Positions 1-7,925 of a DNA stretch of 64,000 bases are shown one piece after another. The notes under the pieces are model-generated. The model was not told the origin of the DNA, searched no databases, and saw only the letters and a list, made by a program, of their open reading frames with translations. How positions within the stretch are numbered: position 1 is the first letter of the stretch; every line of letters starts with the position of its first letter. This DNA comes from Actinotalea caeni (GTDB taxonomy: Bacteria > Actinomycetota > Actinomycetes > Actinomycetales > Beutenbergiaceae), in assembly GCF_009733795.1 (NCBI RefSeq), contig NZ_WNXX01000008.1:105519-169518 (forward strand), given 5' to 3'. A program made the position numbers and the translations under genes.

Positions 1-112
1 CGGCGGCCGCGATCGCCGGGCGCACCTCGTCCGGGCGCAGCTGCGACGTCCCGAACGAGGTCATGGGCACCTGCGTGCCGGAGGACAGGGTCACCATCGG
101 GTGTCGGACCAT
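1..112 (-). CDS. aldo/keto reductase, N-terminal part (cut by window edge)
   Basis: Only the first 37 codons are inside the window. The reading begins MVRHPMVTLSSGTQVPM and continues TSFGTSQLRPDEVRPAIAAA. This matches the usual start of aldo/keto reductases: a first beta-hairpin (V-T-L-x-x-G-x-x-V/I-P), then the F/L-G-T motif, then D-E-x-x-x-A-I-x-x-A. The family reduces sugar or keto-sugar carbonyls with NADPH. The start codon lies 5 bases after the stop of the upstream permease gene, so it is probably the next gene of the sugar operon. A second in-frame ATG (codon 6) is possible. The family call is moderate because no catalytic Asp/Tyr/Lys/His is visible; the substrate is unknown. Confidence 0.6.
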   Translation of the reverse strand, partial: MVRHPMVTLSSGTQVPMTSFGTSQLRPDEVRPAIAAA

Positions 113-117
113 ACTGC

Positions 118-972
118 TCATCCCTTGACCGCTCCCGCGGTCAGTCCGGAGATCAAGGTCTTCTGGACCAGCGCGAACACGATGACCACGGGCACGATCG
201 CGAGCACCCCTGAGGCCATGATCCCGCCCCAGTTCGTCGCGCCGAGGCTCTCCATGACCTGGGCGATGCCCACCTGCACCGTCTTGGTGGTCCGGCTCGA
301 GGTCAGCGTCAGTGCGTACTGGTAATCGTTCCACGCCAGGATGAAGGCGTACATCGTCACTGCGGCGACCCCAGGCATCGCGATCGGCAGCACCACCTGA
401 GCCAGGGTGCGCAGCCGGCCTGCGCCGTCGATCGCTGCCGCCTCCTCCAGCTCTTGCGGGATGCGCCGGAAGAAGCTCGACATGAGCCAGACCGCAGCCG
501 GCAGGGTGATCGTCTGGTAGATCAGGATCAGCACGGTCCGGGTGTTGAGCAAACCCAGCTGCGCGGTGACGGAGTACCACGGGATCAAGATCATCGGGCC
601 CTGGATCATCTGCGCCAGCAGCAGGATGACCACCGCGGCGCGGGCCCCGACCCCTTGGTAGCGCGCGAGGCCGTACCCTGCGAGCATGGCGAACACGGCC
701 GTCAGGACGGCCGTTGCCGCACACACGAACAAGGTGGTGGCCAACAGCTGCACCATGCCCATGCCGCGTTCCGACAGCGCCCACTCGTAGTTGTCGAGCG
801 TGAGCCCCAGGAAAGACCACGACGGCATGGAGGTGAAGATCTCGCGGTTCGGCCGCAGCGAGGACAGCACCAGCCAGATCGCCGGTAGCAGCAGGAACAG
901 CATCAGGGCGAGGACCGCGCTGTAGCGGCCCGCGACCGAGGCGACCGCGCGCCGCACGCGGACGTCGCTCAC
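118..972 (-). CDS. CUT1 sugar ABC transporter permease, MalG type
   Basis: This 284-aa inner-membrane permease has about six hydrophobic segments. Around residues 176-197 it has the cytoplasmic EAA loop (EEAAAIDGAG), which couples permeases to the ATPase. Length, order and the C-terminal GLTAGAVKG are typical of the MalG/UgpE half of CUT1 carbohydrate importers. It starts with GTG, and its first bases overlap the stop of the upstream permease by 4 nt (GTGA), showing translational coupling. No ATPase gene is nearby, as is common in actinomycetes that share one MsiK-type ATPase among CUT1 systems. The substrate is inferred from neighbours (N-acetylneuraminate-lyase-like aldolase, GH88) as a uronide or acidic sugar. 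Confidence 0.9.
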   Translation of the reverse strand: MSDVRVRRAVASVAGRYSAVLALMLFLLLPAIWLVLSSLRPNREIFTSMPSWSFLGLTLDNYEWALSERGMGMVQLLATTLFVCAATAVLTAVFAMLAGYGLARYQGVGARAAVVILLLAQMIQGPMILIPWYSVTAQLGLLNTRTVLILIYQTITLPAAVWLMSSFFRRIPQELEEAAAIDGAGRLRTLAQVVLPIAMPGVAAVTMYAFILAWNDYQYALTLTSSRTTKTVQVGIAQVMESLGATNWGGIMASGVLAIVPVVIVFALVQKTLISGLTAGAVKG

Positions 973-1931
973 GAGGAGCCCTCCTTACGAAGCCGGGTGA
1001 GAAGCCCGAGCACACCGACGACCGTCAGCAGCGTGAGCATCGCGATCGTGGCCACCGCGCCGGCCATCCCGAAGTTGAAGTCGCGGAACGCCTGTGTGAA
1101 CACGTAGATCGGCAAGATCGTCGTCGCGAACGCCGGCCCTCCGGTCGTGAGCGCCCAGATCAGCTCGAACTTGAACCACACCGTCACGAGTGCGATGAGC
1201 GTGGTCACCGCGAGCGTGGGACGCAGGTGCGGGAGCACCACGTACCGGAACCGCTTGAACGCCCCGGCACCGTCTACGCGAGCAGACTCGATCAGCTCAC
1301 CGGGAAGCGACTGCAGCCCAGCGAGAACCAGCAGGATGACGAACGGCGTGCCCTTCCAGGTGGAGGCGAGCAGCACGACCGGCCAGACCCATACGTCGGA
1401 GCTCAGCCACACGAGCGGGTCGGAGAGCAGTCCAGCCTGACCGAGGTAATAGTTGACGAGGCCGTTCTCGCCGCCGTCGAACATCCACCGCCAGATGATC
1501 GCGACGACCACGACCGGGGTCACCCACGGCACCATCATCAGACCGCGCCAAAGCCCACGGAGCCGCAGGTTCATGTTCAGCACCAGCGCCCCCGCAGTGC
1601 CCACGACGACCTGGACCGCGGTCGAGCCGAGCATCCACAGAAAGCTGTTCCGGGTGATGATCCAGAACCTGCGGTCGTTGACGAACAGGTCGACGTAGTT
1701 CTGGACCCCGACGAAGGTGCTGTCGGGCGAGCGGGTCGGCTGGTAGTCGAACACGCTGATCCGACTCGTGTCGACGAGCGGCCAGAACTGGGTGACGATC
1801 AGGAACAGCAGCACCGGCGACATCAGCGCGAGCCAGAAACCCTGTCCGCGCATCCACGCGCCCGTCCTGCCGCGTACCCGGCCGGCACCGCGACCTCCGG
1901 TGCCGATCGCTGCGCTGACGGCCTCGGTCAT
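969..1931 (-). CDS. CUT1 sugar ABC transporter permease, MalF/UgpA type
   Basis: This 320-aa permease has a cytoplasmic N-terminus rich in Gly/Arg, then a first membrane segment near residues 34-52. Near residue 215 it has the EAA loop ESARVDGAGAFKRF. It is the MalF/UgpA-type partner of the following permease and overlaps it by 4 nt. The upstream binding-protein gene ends 16 nt before this ATG. Together binding protein, MalF-like and MalG-like genes form a standard CUT1 importer without its own ATPase. Confidence 0.9.
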   Translation of the reverse strand: MTEAVSAAIGTGGRGAGRVRGRTGAWMRGQGFWLALMSPVLLFLIVTQFWPLVDTSRISVFDYQPTRSPDSTFVGVQNYVDLFVNDRRFWIITRNSFLWMLGSTAVQVVVGTAGALVLNMNLRLRGLWRGLMMVPWVTPVVVVAIIWRWMFDGGENGLVNYYLGQAGLLSDPLVWLSSDVWVWPVVLLASTWKGTPFVILLVLAGLQSLPGELIESARVDGAGAFKRFRYVVLPHLRPTLAVTTLIALVTVWFKFELIWALTTGGPAFATTILPIYVFTQAFRDFNFGMAGAVATIAMLTLLTVVGVLGLLTRLRKEGSS

Positions 1932-1947
1932 GACGTGTGTCTCCCGG

Positions 1948-3273
1948 TCAGCCGTCGGCGATCGCGCCGAGCCGCTCGATCAGCAGGCCGTAGGCCTCGT
2001 CTCGTTCGATCGATCCGTCGAGGAGGTCGAGCAGGACCTCCTGCACCTCGGCCTCCATCTCGGGCTGCCCCACGATCTGCTTCAGCGGAGTCCCGCTCGT
2101 CTGGATCACCGCCATGTCGTTCTCGAGCTGGGTGAGACGGCCCTCGACGGCGTCGGGATACACCTCGGCGACCGCATCGGCCATGTCGTCGATGGTCACG
2201 TCGGCTCGCGCCGGCGTGTTGACCACGGCGGCCAGTCGCGCGGTCCACTCCGGGCTCGCCAGCTCCTGGAGCACCGTCCAGGCGAGCTCCTTGTTGGAGG
2301 AGCCGGAGAAGATCGCATAACCGGCATTGGAGACCGGTGCCAGCGCCTCGCCCGACGGGCCTGCCGGGTAGGGCATGCTGACGGCTGTCTCGAGCGCCTC
2401 GGGGTTGAGCGGCTGGACGTTCGCCGAGAAGTACGTCCCCGCGACGATCATGCCCACCTGCCCGTTCGCGAACGCCTGCCACATCTCCGGGTAGTCCCAG
2501 GCGACATCCGCCGCCGGGCGGTAGGGCTGGAGTGCCACGAGGTGGTCGAGCAGCTCCAACCACCGCTGCTCGGCGGCCGGGTCAGGGTCGCCGAGGTTGA
2601 GGTTGTTCGAGTACCCCATGGTCAGAGGCACGCGGAAGGCGAACCGAGGGTTGCCGAGCGGGCAGGCGAAGCCGTACCGGTCGCCGTCGGTCATCGCGGC
2701 CGCAGCCGCGACGACGTCGTCCCATGTCCGGAGTTCCTCCGGCGCGAAGCCCGCCTCGGCGAGCATCGGCTCGTTCACGATCAGGGTGAACGCCTGCGCC
2801 AGGTAGGGCAGGGAGTACAGCTTGCCGTCGATCGTGGAGTACTCCAGGGAACCAGGGCTGAACAAGGTCGTGTCGACCGCCGAGTCCTCGAGGTAGCCCT
2901 CGAGCGGCTCCAGCGCTCCGAGCCCGACCAGGTCGGTGACGTCCTGCGTCATCGTGATGTCCGGGACATCATTGGCCTGGATCCGGACGGCCAGCTGCTG
3001 CTGCATGTCGGCCCAGGACAGGAAGTTGAACTCGATCTCGATGCCCTGCTCGGCCATCGCGGCACCGAACTCCTCGGCGACGGCGATCTCCGGATCGGAC
3101 GTACCGGGCCAGACGATCTCGAGCGAGCCGCCCGAGCCGTCCCCACCTTCATCGTCGCTCTGCGAGCTGCCGTCACCCAGCCCGCCTCCGGTGCAGGCGG
3201 TCAGGGTCGCGGCGCCTCCCGCGACGCCGATCATCAGTGCTTGACGGCGTGAAAAACGTCGGGTGTGGGACAT
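1948..3273 (-). CDS. sugar ABC transporter solute-binding lipoprotein (Tat-type signal)
   Basis: This extracellular solute-binding protein (COG1653-like) has 441 aa from the preferred start. The N-terminus MSHTRRFSRRQALMIG carries a twin-arginine motif, and the lipobox is LTAC, so it is probably exported folded and lipid-anchored. A Gly/Ser/Asp linker follows, then the periplasmic-binding-protein-like fold (EIVWPGTSDPE). Two ATGs are adjacent (3276 and 3273); the GGGAGG ribosome site lies 4 and 7 nt from them, which favours the second. It is the first transporter gene after the aldolase and regulator genes on the same strand and supplies substrate to the two permeases behind it. Confidence 0.9.
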   Translation of the reverse strand: MSHTRRFSRRQALMIGVAGGAATLTACTGGGLGDGSSQSDDEGGDGSGGSLEIVWPGTSDPEIAVAEEFGAAMAEQGIEIEFNFLSWADMQQQLAVRIQANDVPDITMTQDVTDLVGLGALEPLEGYLEDSAVDTTLFSPGSLEYSTIDGKLYSLPYLAQAFTLIVNEPMLAEAGFAPEELRTWDDVVAAAAAMTDGDRYGFACPLGNPRFAFRVPLTMGYSNNLNLGDPDPAAEQRWLELLDHLVALQPYRPAADVAWDYPEMWQAFANGQVGMIVAGTYFSANVQPLNPEALETAVSMPYPAGPSGEALAPVSNAGYAIFSGSSNKELAWTVLQELASPEWTARLAAVVNTPARADVTIDDMADAVAEVYPDAVEGRLTQLENDMAVIQTSGTPLKQIVGQPEMEAEVQEVLLDLLDGSIERDEAYGLLIERLGAIADG

Positions 3274-3299
3274 CATCGTTCCTCCCTGATGGTCTGTGG

Positions 3300-4214
3300 T
3301 CAGGTCGTGGTTGTGGCTGGCGATCGCGGGCCGGCGGCTAGGAGGTCGGCGTGGCGCTGCGCCCACTCGCGCACCTCGGCGGCCTCGTCCTCGTCGAGAG
3401 CGAGCAGCGGTGCGCGGCTGGGGCCGAGGTCGACGCCGTCGCGTTCGATGAGTGCGCGCAGGAATGCGAGGAAGTTGTGGCGCTGCAGCTGTTCGACCAG
3501 CGTGTTCGCCTGAACCTGGTGCGCGCGCGCTGCGGTCAGGTCTCCGGCCGCCGCGGCTGCATAGATGGCCGCGTAGGTCTCCGGAAGCACGGTGTAGGTG
3601 GATCCGATCCCGCCGATCGCACCTAGTGCTAGCCCACCGGTCAGGACCTCGTCGGAGCCGTTGTAGACGGCGAAGCCTTCGGGAGCACGGCGGATCACCT
3701 CGACCATCGGGTACAGGTCGGTCGAGGAGTACTTGAGGCCCGCGAGAACGCCCTCCGCGGCGAGGTCGGCGAAGAAGTCCGGACCGAGCTGCACGCCCGA
3801 GCGCGCCGGGATGTGGTAGGCGATCAACGGCTTGCTCGTCTCGCGCCCGACGGCGCGGAAGTGCTCTGCGTGCTCGCGGGCCGAGAGCGCGAAGTAGACG
3901 GGCGTGATCACCGCGATCGCCGCCGCGCCCGTCTGGTCAGCCAGACGGGTGAGCTCGATCGTCGCAGTGGTGTCCATCGACCCCACGTGCGCGATCCAGG
4001 GGAAGTCGCCCAGTGTGGCGTCGGCGTGCTCGATGATCGCGGCTCGTTCGTCACGATCGAGCAGGAACGACTCACCTGTCGTCCCGCCGACGAACAGGCC
4101 GTCGATACCCCGCTCACGGAGCCGGGCGTAATGCGCCCCGGTCCGATCGAGGTCGAGAGCGCCGTCGTCGGCATATCCGACGAGCGTGGCGGCGAAGACG
4201 CCGGCCGGGATCAT
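3300..4214 (-). CDS. N-acetylneuraminate lyase / dihydrodipicolinate synthase family aldolase
   Basis: This 304-aa (beta/alpha)8 class I aldolase has the pyruvate-binding GGTTGE at residues 43-48, catalytic Tyr133 in AYHIPARSG and Schiff-base Lys161 in LKYSSTDLY. The segments YNGSDE and GGIGSTY are characteristic of the N-acetylneuraminate lyase branch rather than true DapA, so I expect cleavage of a 2-keto-3-deoxy acid sugar to pyruvate plus an aldehyde or sugar. With a GH88 enzyme divergent, a 2-keto-3-deoxygluconate-like product is as plausible as sialic acid; no nanE or nanK is visible in the window. The gene starts inside the end of the regulator gene (4-nt overlap) and precedes the binding protein, all in one operon. 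Confidence 0.85.
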   Translation of the reverse strand: MIPAGVFAATLVGYADDGALDLDRTGAHYARLRERGIDGLFVGGTTGESFLLDRDERAAIIEHADATLGDFPWIAHVGSMDTTATIELTRLADQTGAAAIAVITPVYFALSAREHAEHFRAVGRETSKPLIAYHIPARSGVQLGPDFFADLAAEGVLAGLKYSSTDLYPMVEVIRRAPEGFAVYNGSDEVLTGGLALGAIGGIGSTYTVLPETYAAIYAAAAAGDLTAARAHQVQANTLVEQLQRHNFLAFLRALIERDGVDLGPSRAPLLALDEDEAAEVREWAQRHADLLAAGPRSPATTTT

Positions 4215-4906
4215 GAGGCCGCCTCCTGCTGCGACTGGAGCTGAGCCGGGGTGCCGACCGCCATCTCGATATCGGCGAAGTGCTCGCGGACCGCGCGTGC
4301 TGCGGCGACCGGGTCTTGCGCGCGAACAGCGTCGACGATCGCGGCGTGATCGTCGGCCGTGTGGCGTGCGGTGCGCGGTTGGCTCTCCGAAGCGCGAGTG
4401 AAGGCCTGCCAGAACACGTCGATCAGCTGCAGCACGAGGCGGTTGCCGAGCGGCTCGAACAACGCGAGATGGAACTGCTGGTCGACGGCGGGGTCGACGC
4501 CTGCCTCGGTGGCGGTCTCGTGCATCCGCTCCACGAGACCGTCCAGCCGGTCGAGCCAGGCCGGGGTGCTGAGCGGGATCACGTCGGCGATGAGTCCGGA
4601 CTCCAGCGACTGGCGGACCTGAAGCAGCTCGGCGAGGGGGACGTTGTCGGCCGCGAGGGTGTAGGGAAGGTGCTTGACGATCGGGTCCAGCGAGAGGGTC
4701 CCGACGAACAAACCGAGGCCGTGGCGCACCTCGACGACACCGAGAGTCTCGAGGCGGCGGACACCCTCACGAACCGAGGGCTTGCTCATCTGGAGCAACC
4801 GAGCGATCTCACCCTCCGAGGGCAGCGGGTCCCCCGGCCGCAGCGAACGCTCCAGAATCAGCTCTCGGATGCGGCTCTCGGCCTGCTGTGACAGCGGCTG
4901 CCTCAC
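4211..4906 (-). CDS. GntR-family transcriptional regulator, FadR/FCD type
   Basis: The 231-aa protein has a winged helix-turn-helix in residues 5-72 (PLPSEGEIARLLQMSKPSVR) and an all-helical FCD ligand-binding domain in roughly 80-215, with metal/ligand His residues in FHLAL and HAAIV. Regulators of this type often control uronate or sugar-acid operons and release DNA on binding a pathway acid. The start is GTG, 4 nt after a GGGAGG site; the ATG one base off frame is followed at once by a stop. It is the first gene of the minus-strand operon and faces the GH88 gene across a 47-bp spacer that holds a GATAT/ATATC dyad, so it probably controls both directions. Confidence 0.88.
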   Translation of the reverse strand: MRQPLSQQAESRIRELILERSLRPGDPLPSEGEIARLLQMSKPSVREGVRRLETLGVVEVRHGLGLFVGTLSLDPIVKHLPYTLAADNVPLAELLQVRQSLESGLIADVIPLSTPAWLDRLDGLVERMHETATEAGVDPAVDQQFHLALFEPLGNRLVLQLIDVFWQAFTRASESQPRTARHTADDHAAIVDAVRAQDPVAAARAVREHFADIEMAVGTPAQLQSQQEAAS

Positions 4907-4935
4907 ATGTCCTCCCTTGACGTGTCGGGGCTATT

Positions 4936-4951
4936 GGATATGAGATATCAG
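4936..4951. promoter_or_regulatory. candidate GntR operator (GATAT-GAG-ATATC dyad)
   Basis: The short divergent spacer between the GntR gene and the GH88 gene contains GATAT (4937-4941), GAG, then ATATC (4945-4949), a perfect 5-bp inverted repeat in an AT-rich island within very GC-rich DNA. Its position, 5 nt before the GH88 ATG and about 30 nt before the GntR start, fits an operator that blocks both promoters. The assignment to this regulator is inferred from position. Confidence 0.55.
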
Positions 4952-4953
4952 TT

Positions 4954-6135
4954 ATGTGTCAAGTATCCGTCGCAGTCGACGACGCCATCGACCGTGCCCT
5001 CGAGCACATCCACCTGGGCCTGGCGGATTTTCGAGCATGCTTCCCGTACGTGAGCGAGAACCTCGTCTACGCCACGTCGCCGCAGGAGGAGCTGCCATGG
5101 TCGGCGGGGTTCTGGCCGGGCCAGCTCCACCTGGCGGACAGCGTGCGTCCGGAGGCGGCACTGATGGAGGGCGCAGCGCATGCGCAGCAGCGCTTGGCGG
5201 CGTACCTCGACGAGCGCGCCGGCCGTCTCGATCACGATGCCGGGTTCCAGTACTTCCTCGGCGCGGCGGTGGCGGCACGGCGGACCGACGACGACGCTGC
5301 ACGGGCGGTTGCGCTACGTGCTGCCGACATCCTTGCCGGTCGGTTCAACGAGGTAGGCGGGTTCATCCGCGCGCACGGCTGGTCGGACTCATCCGGCATC
5401 GCGACGCCGTGGGCCGCAGGAAACGACGGCCCGCCCGGGCGATTCATCGCCGACACCCTGATGACGGTCCCGTTGCTCTACTGGGCGTACGGAGCGAGCG
5501 GCGAGGCACGGTATCTCGAGGTCGCTCGGGCACATGTGCACACCTCGGTCCGCCATCTCGCGCGAGCCGATGGCTGGCTCTACCACGCGTTCGAGCTCGA
5601 GCCAGACACTGGAGAGCCGATCGGCGGCACGACGCTCCAGGGCGCGCACGACGATTCCGCGTGGGCGCGGGCGCAGGCATGGGCGATCTACGGGCTCGCT
5701 CTCGCTTCGCATCACCTCGACGAGCCCGACTACGCCACTCGAGCGGCCGAGCTCGCCCTGCGCTTCTTCGACAACAGCCTGCCGTCAGGCCTCGCGCCGT
5801 GGGACTTCGTGATGCCGCAGGGAGCGGACACGATCCCCGACGCCTCAGCTACCGCGATCGCGGTCTCCGGCGCGCTGTACCTGACGCGTGACAGCACGGT
5901 GGCCGAGACGACGCGGAACGAGGTGCGGGGCAAGGCGCTGAAGTCGCTCACCTCTCTCGTCACCGAAGCAGCTGTTACCGACGCTCGCAAGGGTCAGCAG
6001 GGTCTCATCGAGTACAGCTGTTACCACTACCCGGCCGGTCGCGGCCTCCGTGAGTCCACGGCGTGGGGCGACTACTTCTACCTCGAAGCGCTGGTGCAGG
6101 CCAGCGGCGGGGAGGGGTTGTACGCCCTCGCGTGA
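4954..6135 (+). CDS. GH88 unsaturated glucuronyl/rhamnogalacturonyl-type hydrolase
   Basis: This 393-aa (alpha/alpha)6-barrel enzyme has no signal peptide, so it acts in the cytoplasm on imported di- or oligosaccharides. GH88 enzymes hydrate the C4-C5 double bond of unsaturated uronic acids left by polysaccharide lyases, releasing 5-keto-4-deoxyuronate. The two catalytic Asp motifs are visible: RLDHDAGF (Asp95) and ADTLMTVPLLYWA (Asp157). The substrate-binding DDSAWARAQAW segment follows, and near the C-terminus comes EYSCYHYP...STAWGDYFYLEAL. The ATG at 4954 has no Shine-Dalgarno sequence and lies just after the AT-rich operator, so the mRNA is probably leaderless. Together with the aldolase, reductase and importer on the other strand it outlines a pathway for unsaturated uronides. 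No polysaccharide lyase is in the window. Confidence 0.88.
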   Translation: MCQVSVAVDDAIDRALEHIHLGLADFRACFPYVSENLVYATSPQEELPWSAGFWPGQLHLADSVRPEAALMEGAAHAQQRLAAYLDERAGRLDHDAGFQYFLGAAVAARRTDDDAARAVALRAADILAGRFNEVGGFIRAHGWSDSSGIATPWAAGNDGPPGRFIADTLMTVPLLYWAYGASGEARYLEVARAHVHTSVRHLARADGWLYHAFELEPDTGEPIGGTTLQGAHDDSAWARAQAWAIYGLALASHHLDEPDYATRAAELALRFFDNSLPSGLAPWDFVMPQGADTIPDASATAIAVSGALYLTRDSTVAETTRNEVRGKALKSLTSLVTEAAVTDARKGQQGLIEYSCYHYPAGRGLRESTAWGDYFYLEALVQASGGEGLYALA

Positions 6136-6197
6136 CGTGCTGCGTCCGCCCACCCCGGACGCCGAGCCGCCACGTGGGGACCCGCGTCCTGCAACGA

Positions 6198-6233
6198 AGA
6201 GCCTCGATTTCCATCAGGGAACCGGGGCTTCGC
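6198..6233 (+). terminator. imperfect hairpin after the GH88 gene
   Basis: About 60 bases after the GH88 stop an imperfect stem can form (GAAG...CTTC outside, TTTCC-ATCA-GGGAA inside). It has bulges and no T-run. It may end the GH88 transcript; support is weak. Confidence 0.3.
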
Positions 6234-6234
6234 T

Positions 6235-6249
6235 GCGGAGACGGTGGGA
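6235..6249. repeat. 15-bp direct copy of the tRNA-Ser 3' end
   Basis: GCGGAGACGGTGGGA here is identical to 6376-6390, the acceptor/T-stem end of tRNA-Ser(GCT), and both are preceded by CTTCG. The copy is 141 bp away and is followed by unrelated sequence. It is either the remnant of a second tRNA gene or a tRNA-type attachment-site scar. Confidence 0.6.
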
Positions 6250-6333
6250 CGCCGTCGCACAGCGGCCGGCTCGTCCGTCGCAGGCCGCTTGGCTCCTCCC
6301 ACATCCCGCCCGTTGTCAGGTGCCCAACGACAT

Positions 6334-6366
6334 CGAGCCCGCCCCGACAATCGCGGGGCGGGCTCG
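6334..6366 (-). terminator. 13-bp perfect hairpin downstream of tRNA-Ser(GCT)
   Basis: The arms 6334-6346 and 6354-6366 are exact inverted repeats (CGAGCCCGCCCCG) with a 7-nt loop. The hairpin starts 10 nt beyond the tRNA 3' end on the minus strand. It has no strong U-tract, as is usual for actinomycete terminators. Confidence 0.7.
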
Positions 6367-6376
6367 ACCTCTTCGG

Positions 6377-6465
6377 CGGAGACGGTGGGATTTGAACCCA
6401 CGGAGCCCTTGCGGGCTCACATCCTTAGCAGGGATGCGCACTAGACCTGACTATGCGACGTCTCC
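6377..6465 (-). tRNA. tRNA-Ser(GCT)
   Basis: The minus strand folds as a class II tRNA with 7-bp acceptor stem GGAGACG/CGTCTCC, D arm, anticodon stem CATCC/GGATG with loop CTGCTAA (anticodon GCT), long variable arm GAGCCC-GCAA-GGGCTC, and T arm GTGGG-TTCAAAT-CCCAC. The discriminator is G, and CCA is not encoded. The long variable arm and anticodon identify serine (AGC/AGU codons). Confidence 0.95.
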
Positions 6466-6537
6466 TAGCGGTACCTAGGGTACCCAACGTCTGGCGCGAC
6501 GGGCAAAGCGCCTCTGGGCGGCGAGCCGACCGGCTCC

Positions 6538-6543
6538 TATCGT
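6538..6543 (+). promoter_or_regulatory. -10 element TATCGT, leaderless start
   Basis: A TANNNT box ends 7 nt before the ATG at 6551 and no ribosome site is present, which suggests that transcription starts at or next to the ATG of the glycosyltransferase gene. Confidence 0.5.
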
Positions 6544-6550
6544 GGCGGGC

Positions 6551-7795
6551 ATGCGGGTGACGGTGGTGGCCGGGGGTTCGCGCGGCGACGTGCAGCCGCT
6601 GGTGCCGCTGGCGCAGGGGCTGGCGGCGGCGGGGCACGAGGTGACGGTGGCTGCGTCGGTCGACGCCCGATCCCTCGTCACCGACCACGGGCTCGGCTTC
6701 ACGGCCTTCGAGGTCTCGATCGCCGACCAGATGCGCACCGAGGCGGGGCGGGCGTGGATCGTCGACTCCGCCGGCCGGCCCTTCCGCGAGCTGCGCCACA
6801 TGCGCCGCGTCTACACCGAGCTCGCACAATCCCTCGCCCACGGGCTCCTCGCCCTGCGCGGGACGGCGGACCTCTTCATCAGCGGCATCCTCACCGTCGA
6901 CGCCATCGCCTCGATCGCTGCCCACGACGGCGCCGCCCATGCCACCGCGCTGCTGTGCCCGTTCCACCCCACCGCCGACGGCCGCGCCGGCCTCACCGCC
7001 CAGAACCCCCGCACCAGCGTCTTCAACCGTTCCCGCACCCGCATCGGCCACTGGCTGCTCTCCCGGTCCATCACCCAGGCGGGCCAGATCGTGCGCCGCG
7101 AGCTCGGCATGCCGGAGACCGGCCCCCGCGGCTTCCTGCGCACCCTCGGCACCGTCCCCGCCGTCCTCGGGGCCAGCCCCGTGCTCGTGCCCACCCCGGC
7201 CGACTGGCCGAGCACTGTCACCGTCACCGGCCCCTGGAGCATCGAGGAGCCCGACGGCTACTCGCCGCCCGCCGACCTCGCGACCTTCCTCGACGGCGGC
7301 GACCCGCCGCTCTACCTCGGCTTCGGCAGCCTGTCGATCGTGCAGCCGGAGCGCATCCGGGAGGTCGCCGTCGCCGCCGCCCGCGCCGCCGGTGTCCGGC
7401 TCCTGCTCTCCGGCACCGACCTGCTCGGCCCCGACGGCGACGCCTTCGGCATCGGCGACGCACCGCACTCATGGCTGTTCCGCCGGGTCGCCGGCGTCAT
7501 CCACCACGGCGGCGCCGGCACCACCCACACCGCCCTCCTCGCCGGTGTCCCGCAGACCGCCGTGCCACACATCGCCGACCAGCCCTACTGGGGTCGCCGC
7601 GTCCACGAGGAGGGCCTCGGCCCCGCGCCGCTGCCGCTCAACCGTCTCACCGTCGCCGCCCTCGCCACCCGGATGCGCGAGCTCGCGGCCGCCACCGCCG
7701 CCCGGGCGCGCGCCACCGAGCTCGCCGCCCGAGCCCGGAAGGAGGACGGCGTCGCGCGCGCCCTCGAGGTGCTCGGCACGACCGTCCTGCGCTGA
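6551..7795 (+). CDS. GT1-type glycosyltransferase (sterol/macrolide glucosyltransferase-like)
   Basis: The 414-aa GT-B fold enzyme has N-terminal MRVTVVAGGSRGDVQPLVP, the acceptor-domain start shared by GT28/GT1 enzymes such as UGT51 and glycopeptide glycosyltransferases. Its C-terminal nucleotide-sugar site reads HHGGAGTTHTALLAGVPQ...PHIADQPYWGRR. It should transfer a sugar from an NDP-sugar to a small lipophilic acceptor; the acceptor is unknown. The ATG at 6551 is preferred over the GTG at 6542 because it starts the first beta strand and sits 7 nt after a -10 box. It is a single gene, divergent from tRNA-Ser, with a repeat-bearing spacer behind it. Confidence 0.82.
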   Translation: MRVTVVAGGSRGDVQPLVPLAQGLAAAGHEVTVAASVDARSLVTDHGLGFTAFEVSIADQMRTEAGRAWIVDSAGRPFRELRHMRRVYTELAQSLAHGLLALRGTADLFISGILTVDAIASIAAHDGAAHATALLCPFHPTADGRAGLTAQNPRTSVFNRSRTRIGHWLLSRSITQAGQIVRRELGMPETGPRGFLRTLGTVPAVLGASPVLVPTPADWPSTVTVTGPWSIEEPDGYSPPADLATFLDGGDPPLYLGFGSLSIVQPERIREVAVAAARAAGVRLLLSGTDLLGPDGDAFGIGDAPHSWLFRRVAGVIHHGGAGTTHTALLAGVPQTAVPHIADQPYWGRRVHEEGLGPAPLPLNRLTVAALATRMRELAAATAARARATELAARARKEDGVARALEVLGTTVLR

Positions 7796-7857
7796 CACCC
7801 CTCCCCTCACCCGACACACCCCCGCCCGCCGCGGAGCCGAGGTCCGGCCCCCGTCGT

Positions 7858-7925
7858 CGAGCTCGTGCGGTTCTCCCGAGTTCGGACCGTGCCCGGCCCG
7901 AACTCGGCACGACGGCACGAACTCG
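7858..7925. repeat. 68-bp nested palindrome, copy A
   Basis: Outer arms CGAGCTCGTGC (7858-7868) and GCACGAACTCG (7915-7925) pair with one mismatch across exactly 46 nt. Inner arms CCGAGTTCGG (7876-7885) and CCGAACTCGG (7898-7907) pair perfectly. It lies in the 339-bp spacer between the glycosyltransferase and osmoprotectant-transporter genes; nothing else coding is visible there. It belongs to a five-member family in this window. Confidence 0.85.

Noticed and set aside
1227..3252. Plus-strand ORFs across the sugar importer genes
   Set aside because: They are Arg/Asp/Val-rich mirror readings of the permease and binding-protein genes with no family motifs.
7858..7925. Ordinary intrinsic terminator of the glycosyltransferase gene
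   Set aside because: It may act as one, but the four-fold iteration of one 8-mer with fixed spacing in five places, including spots not following a gene end, is not explained by termination alone.
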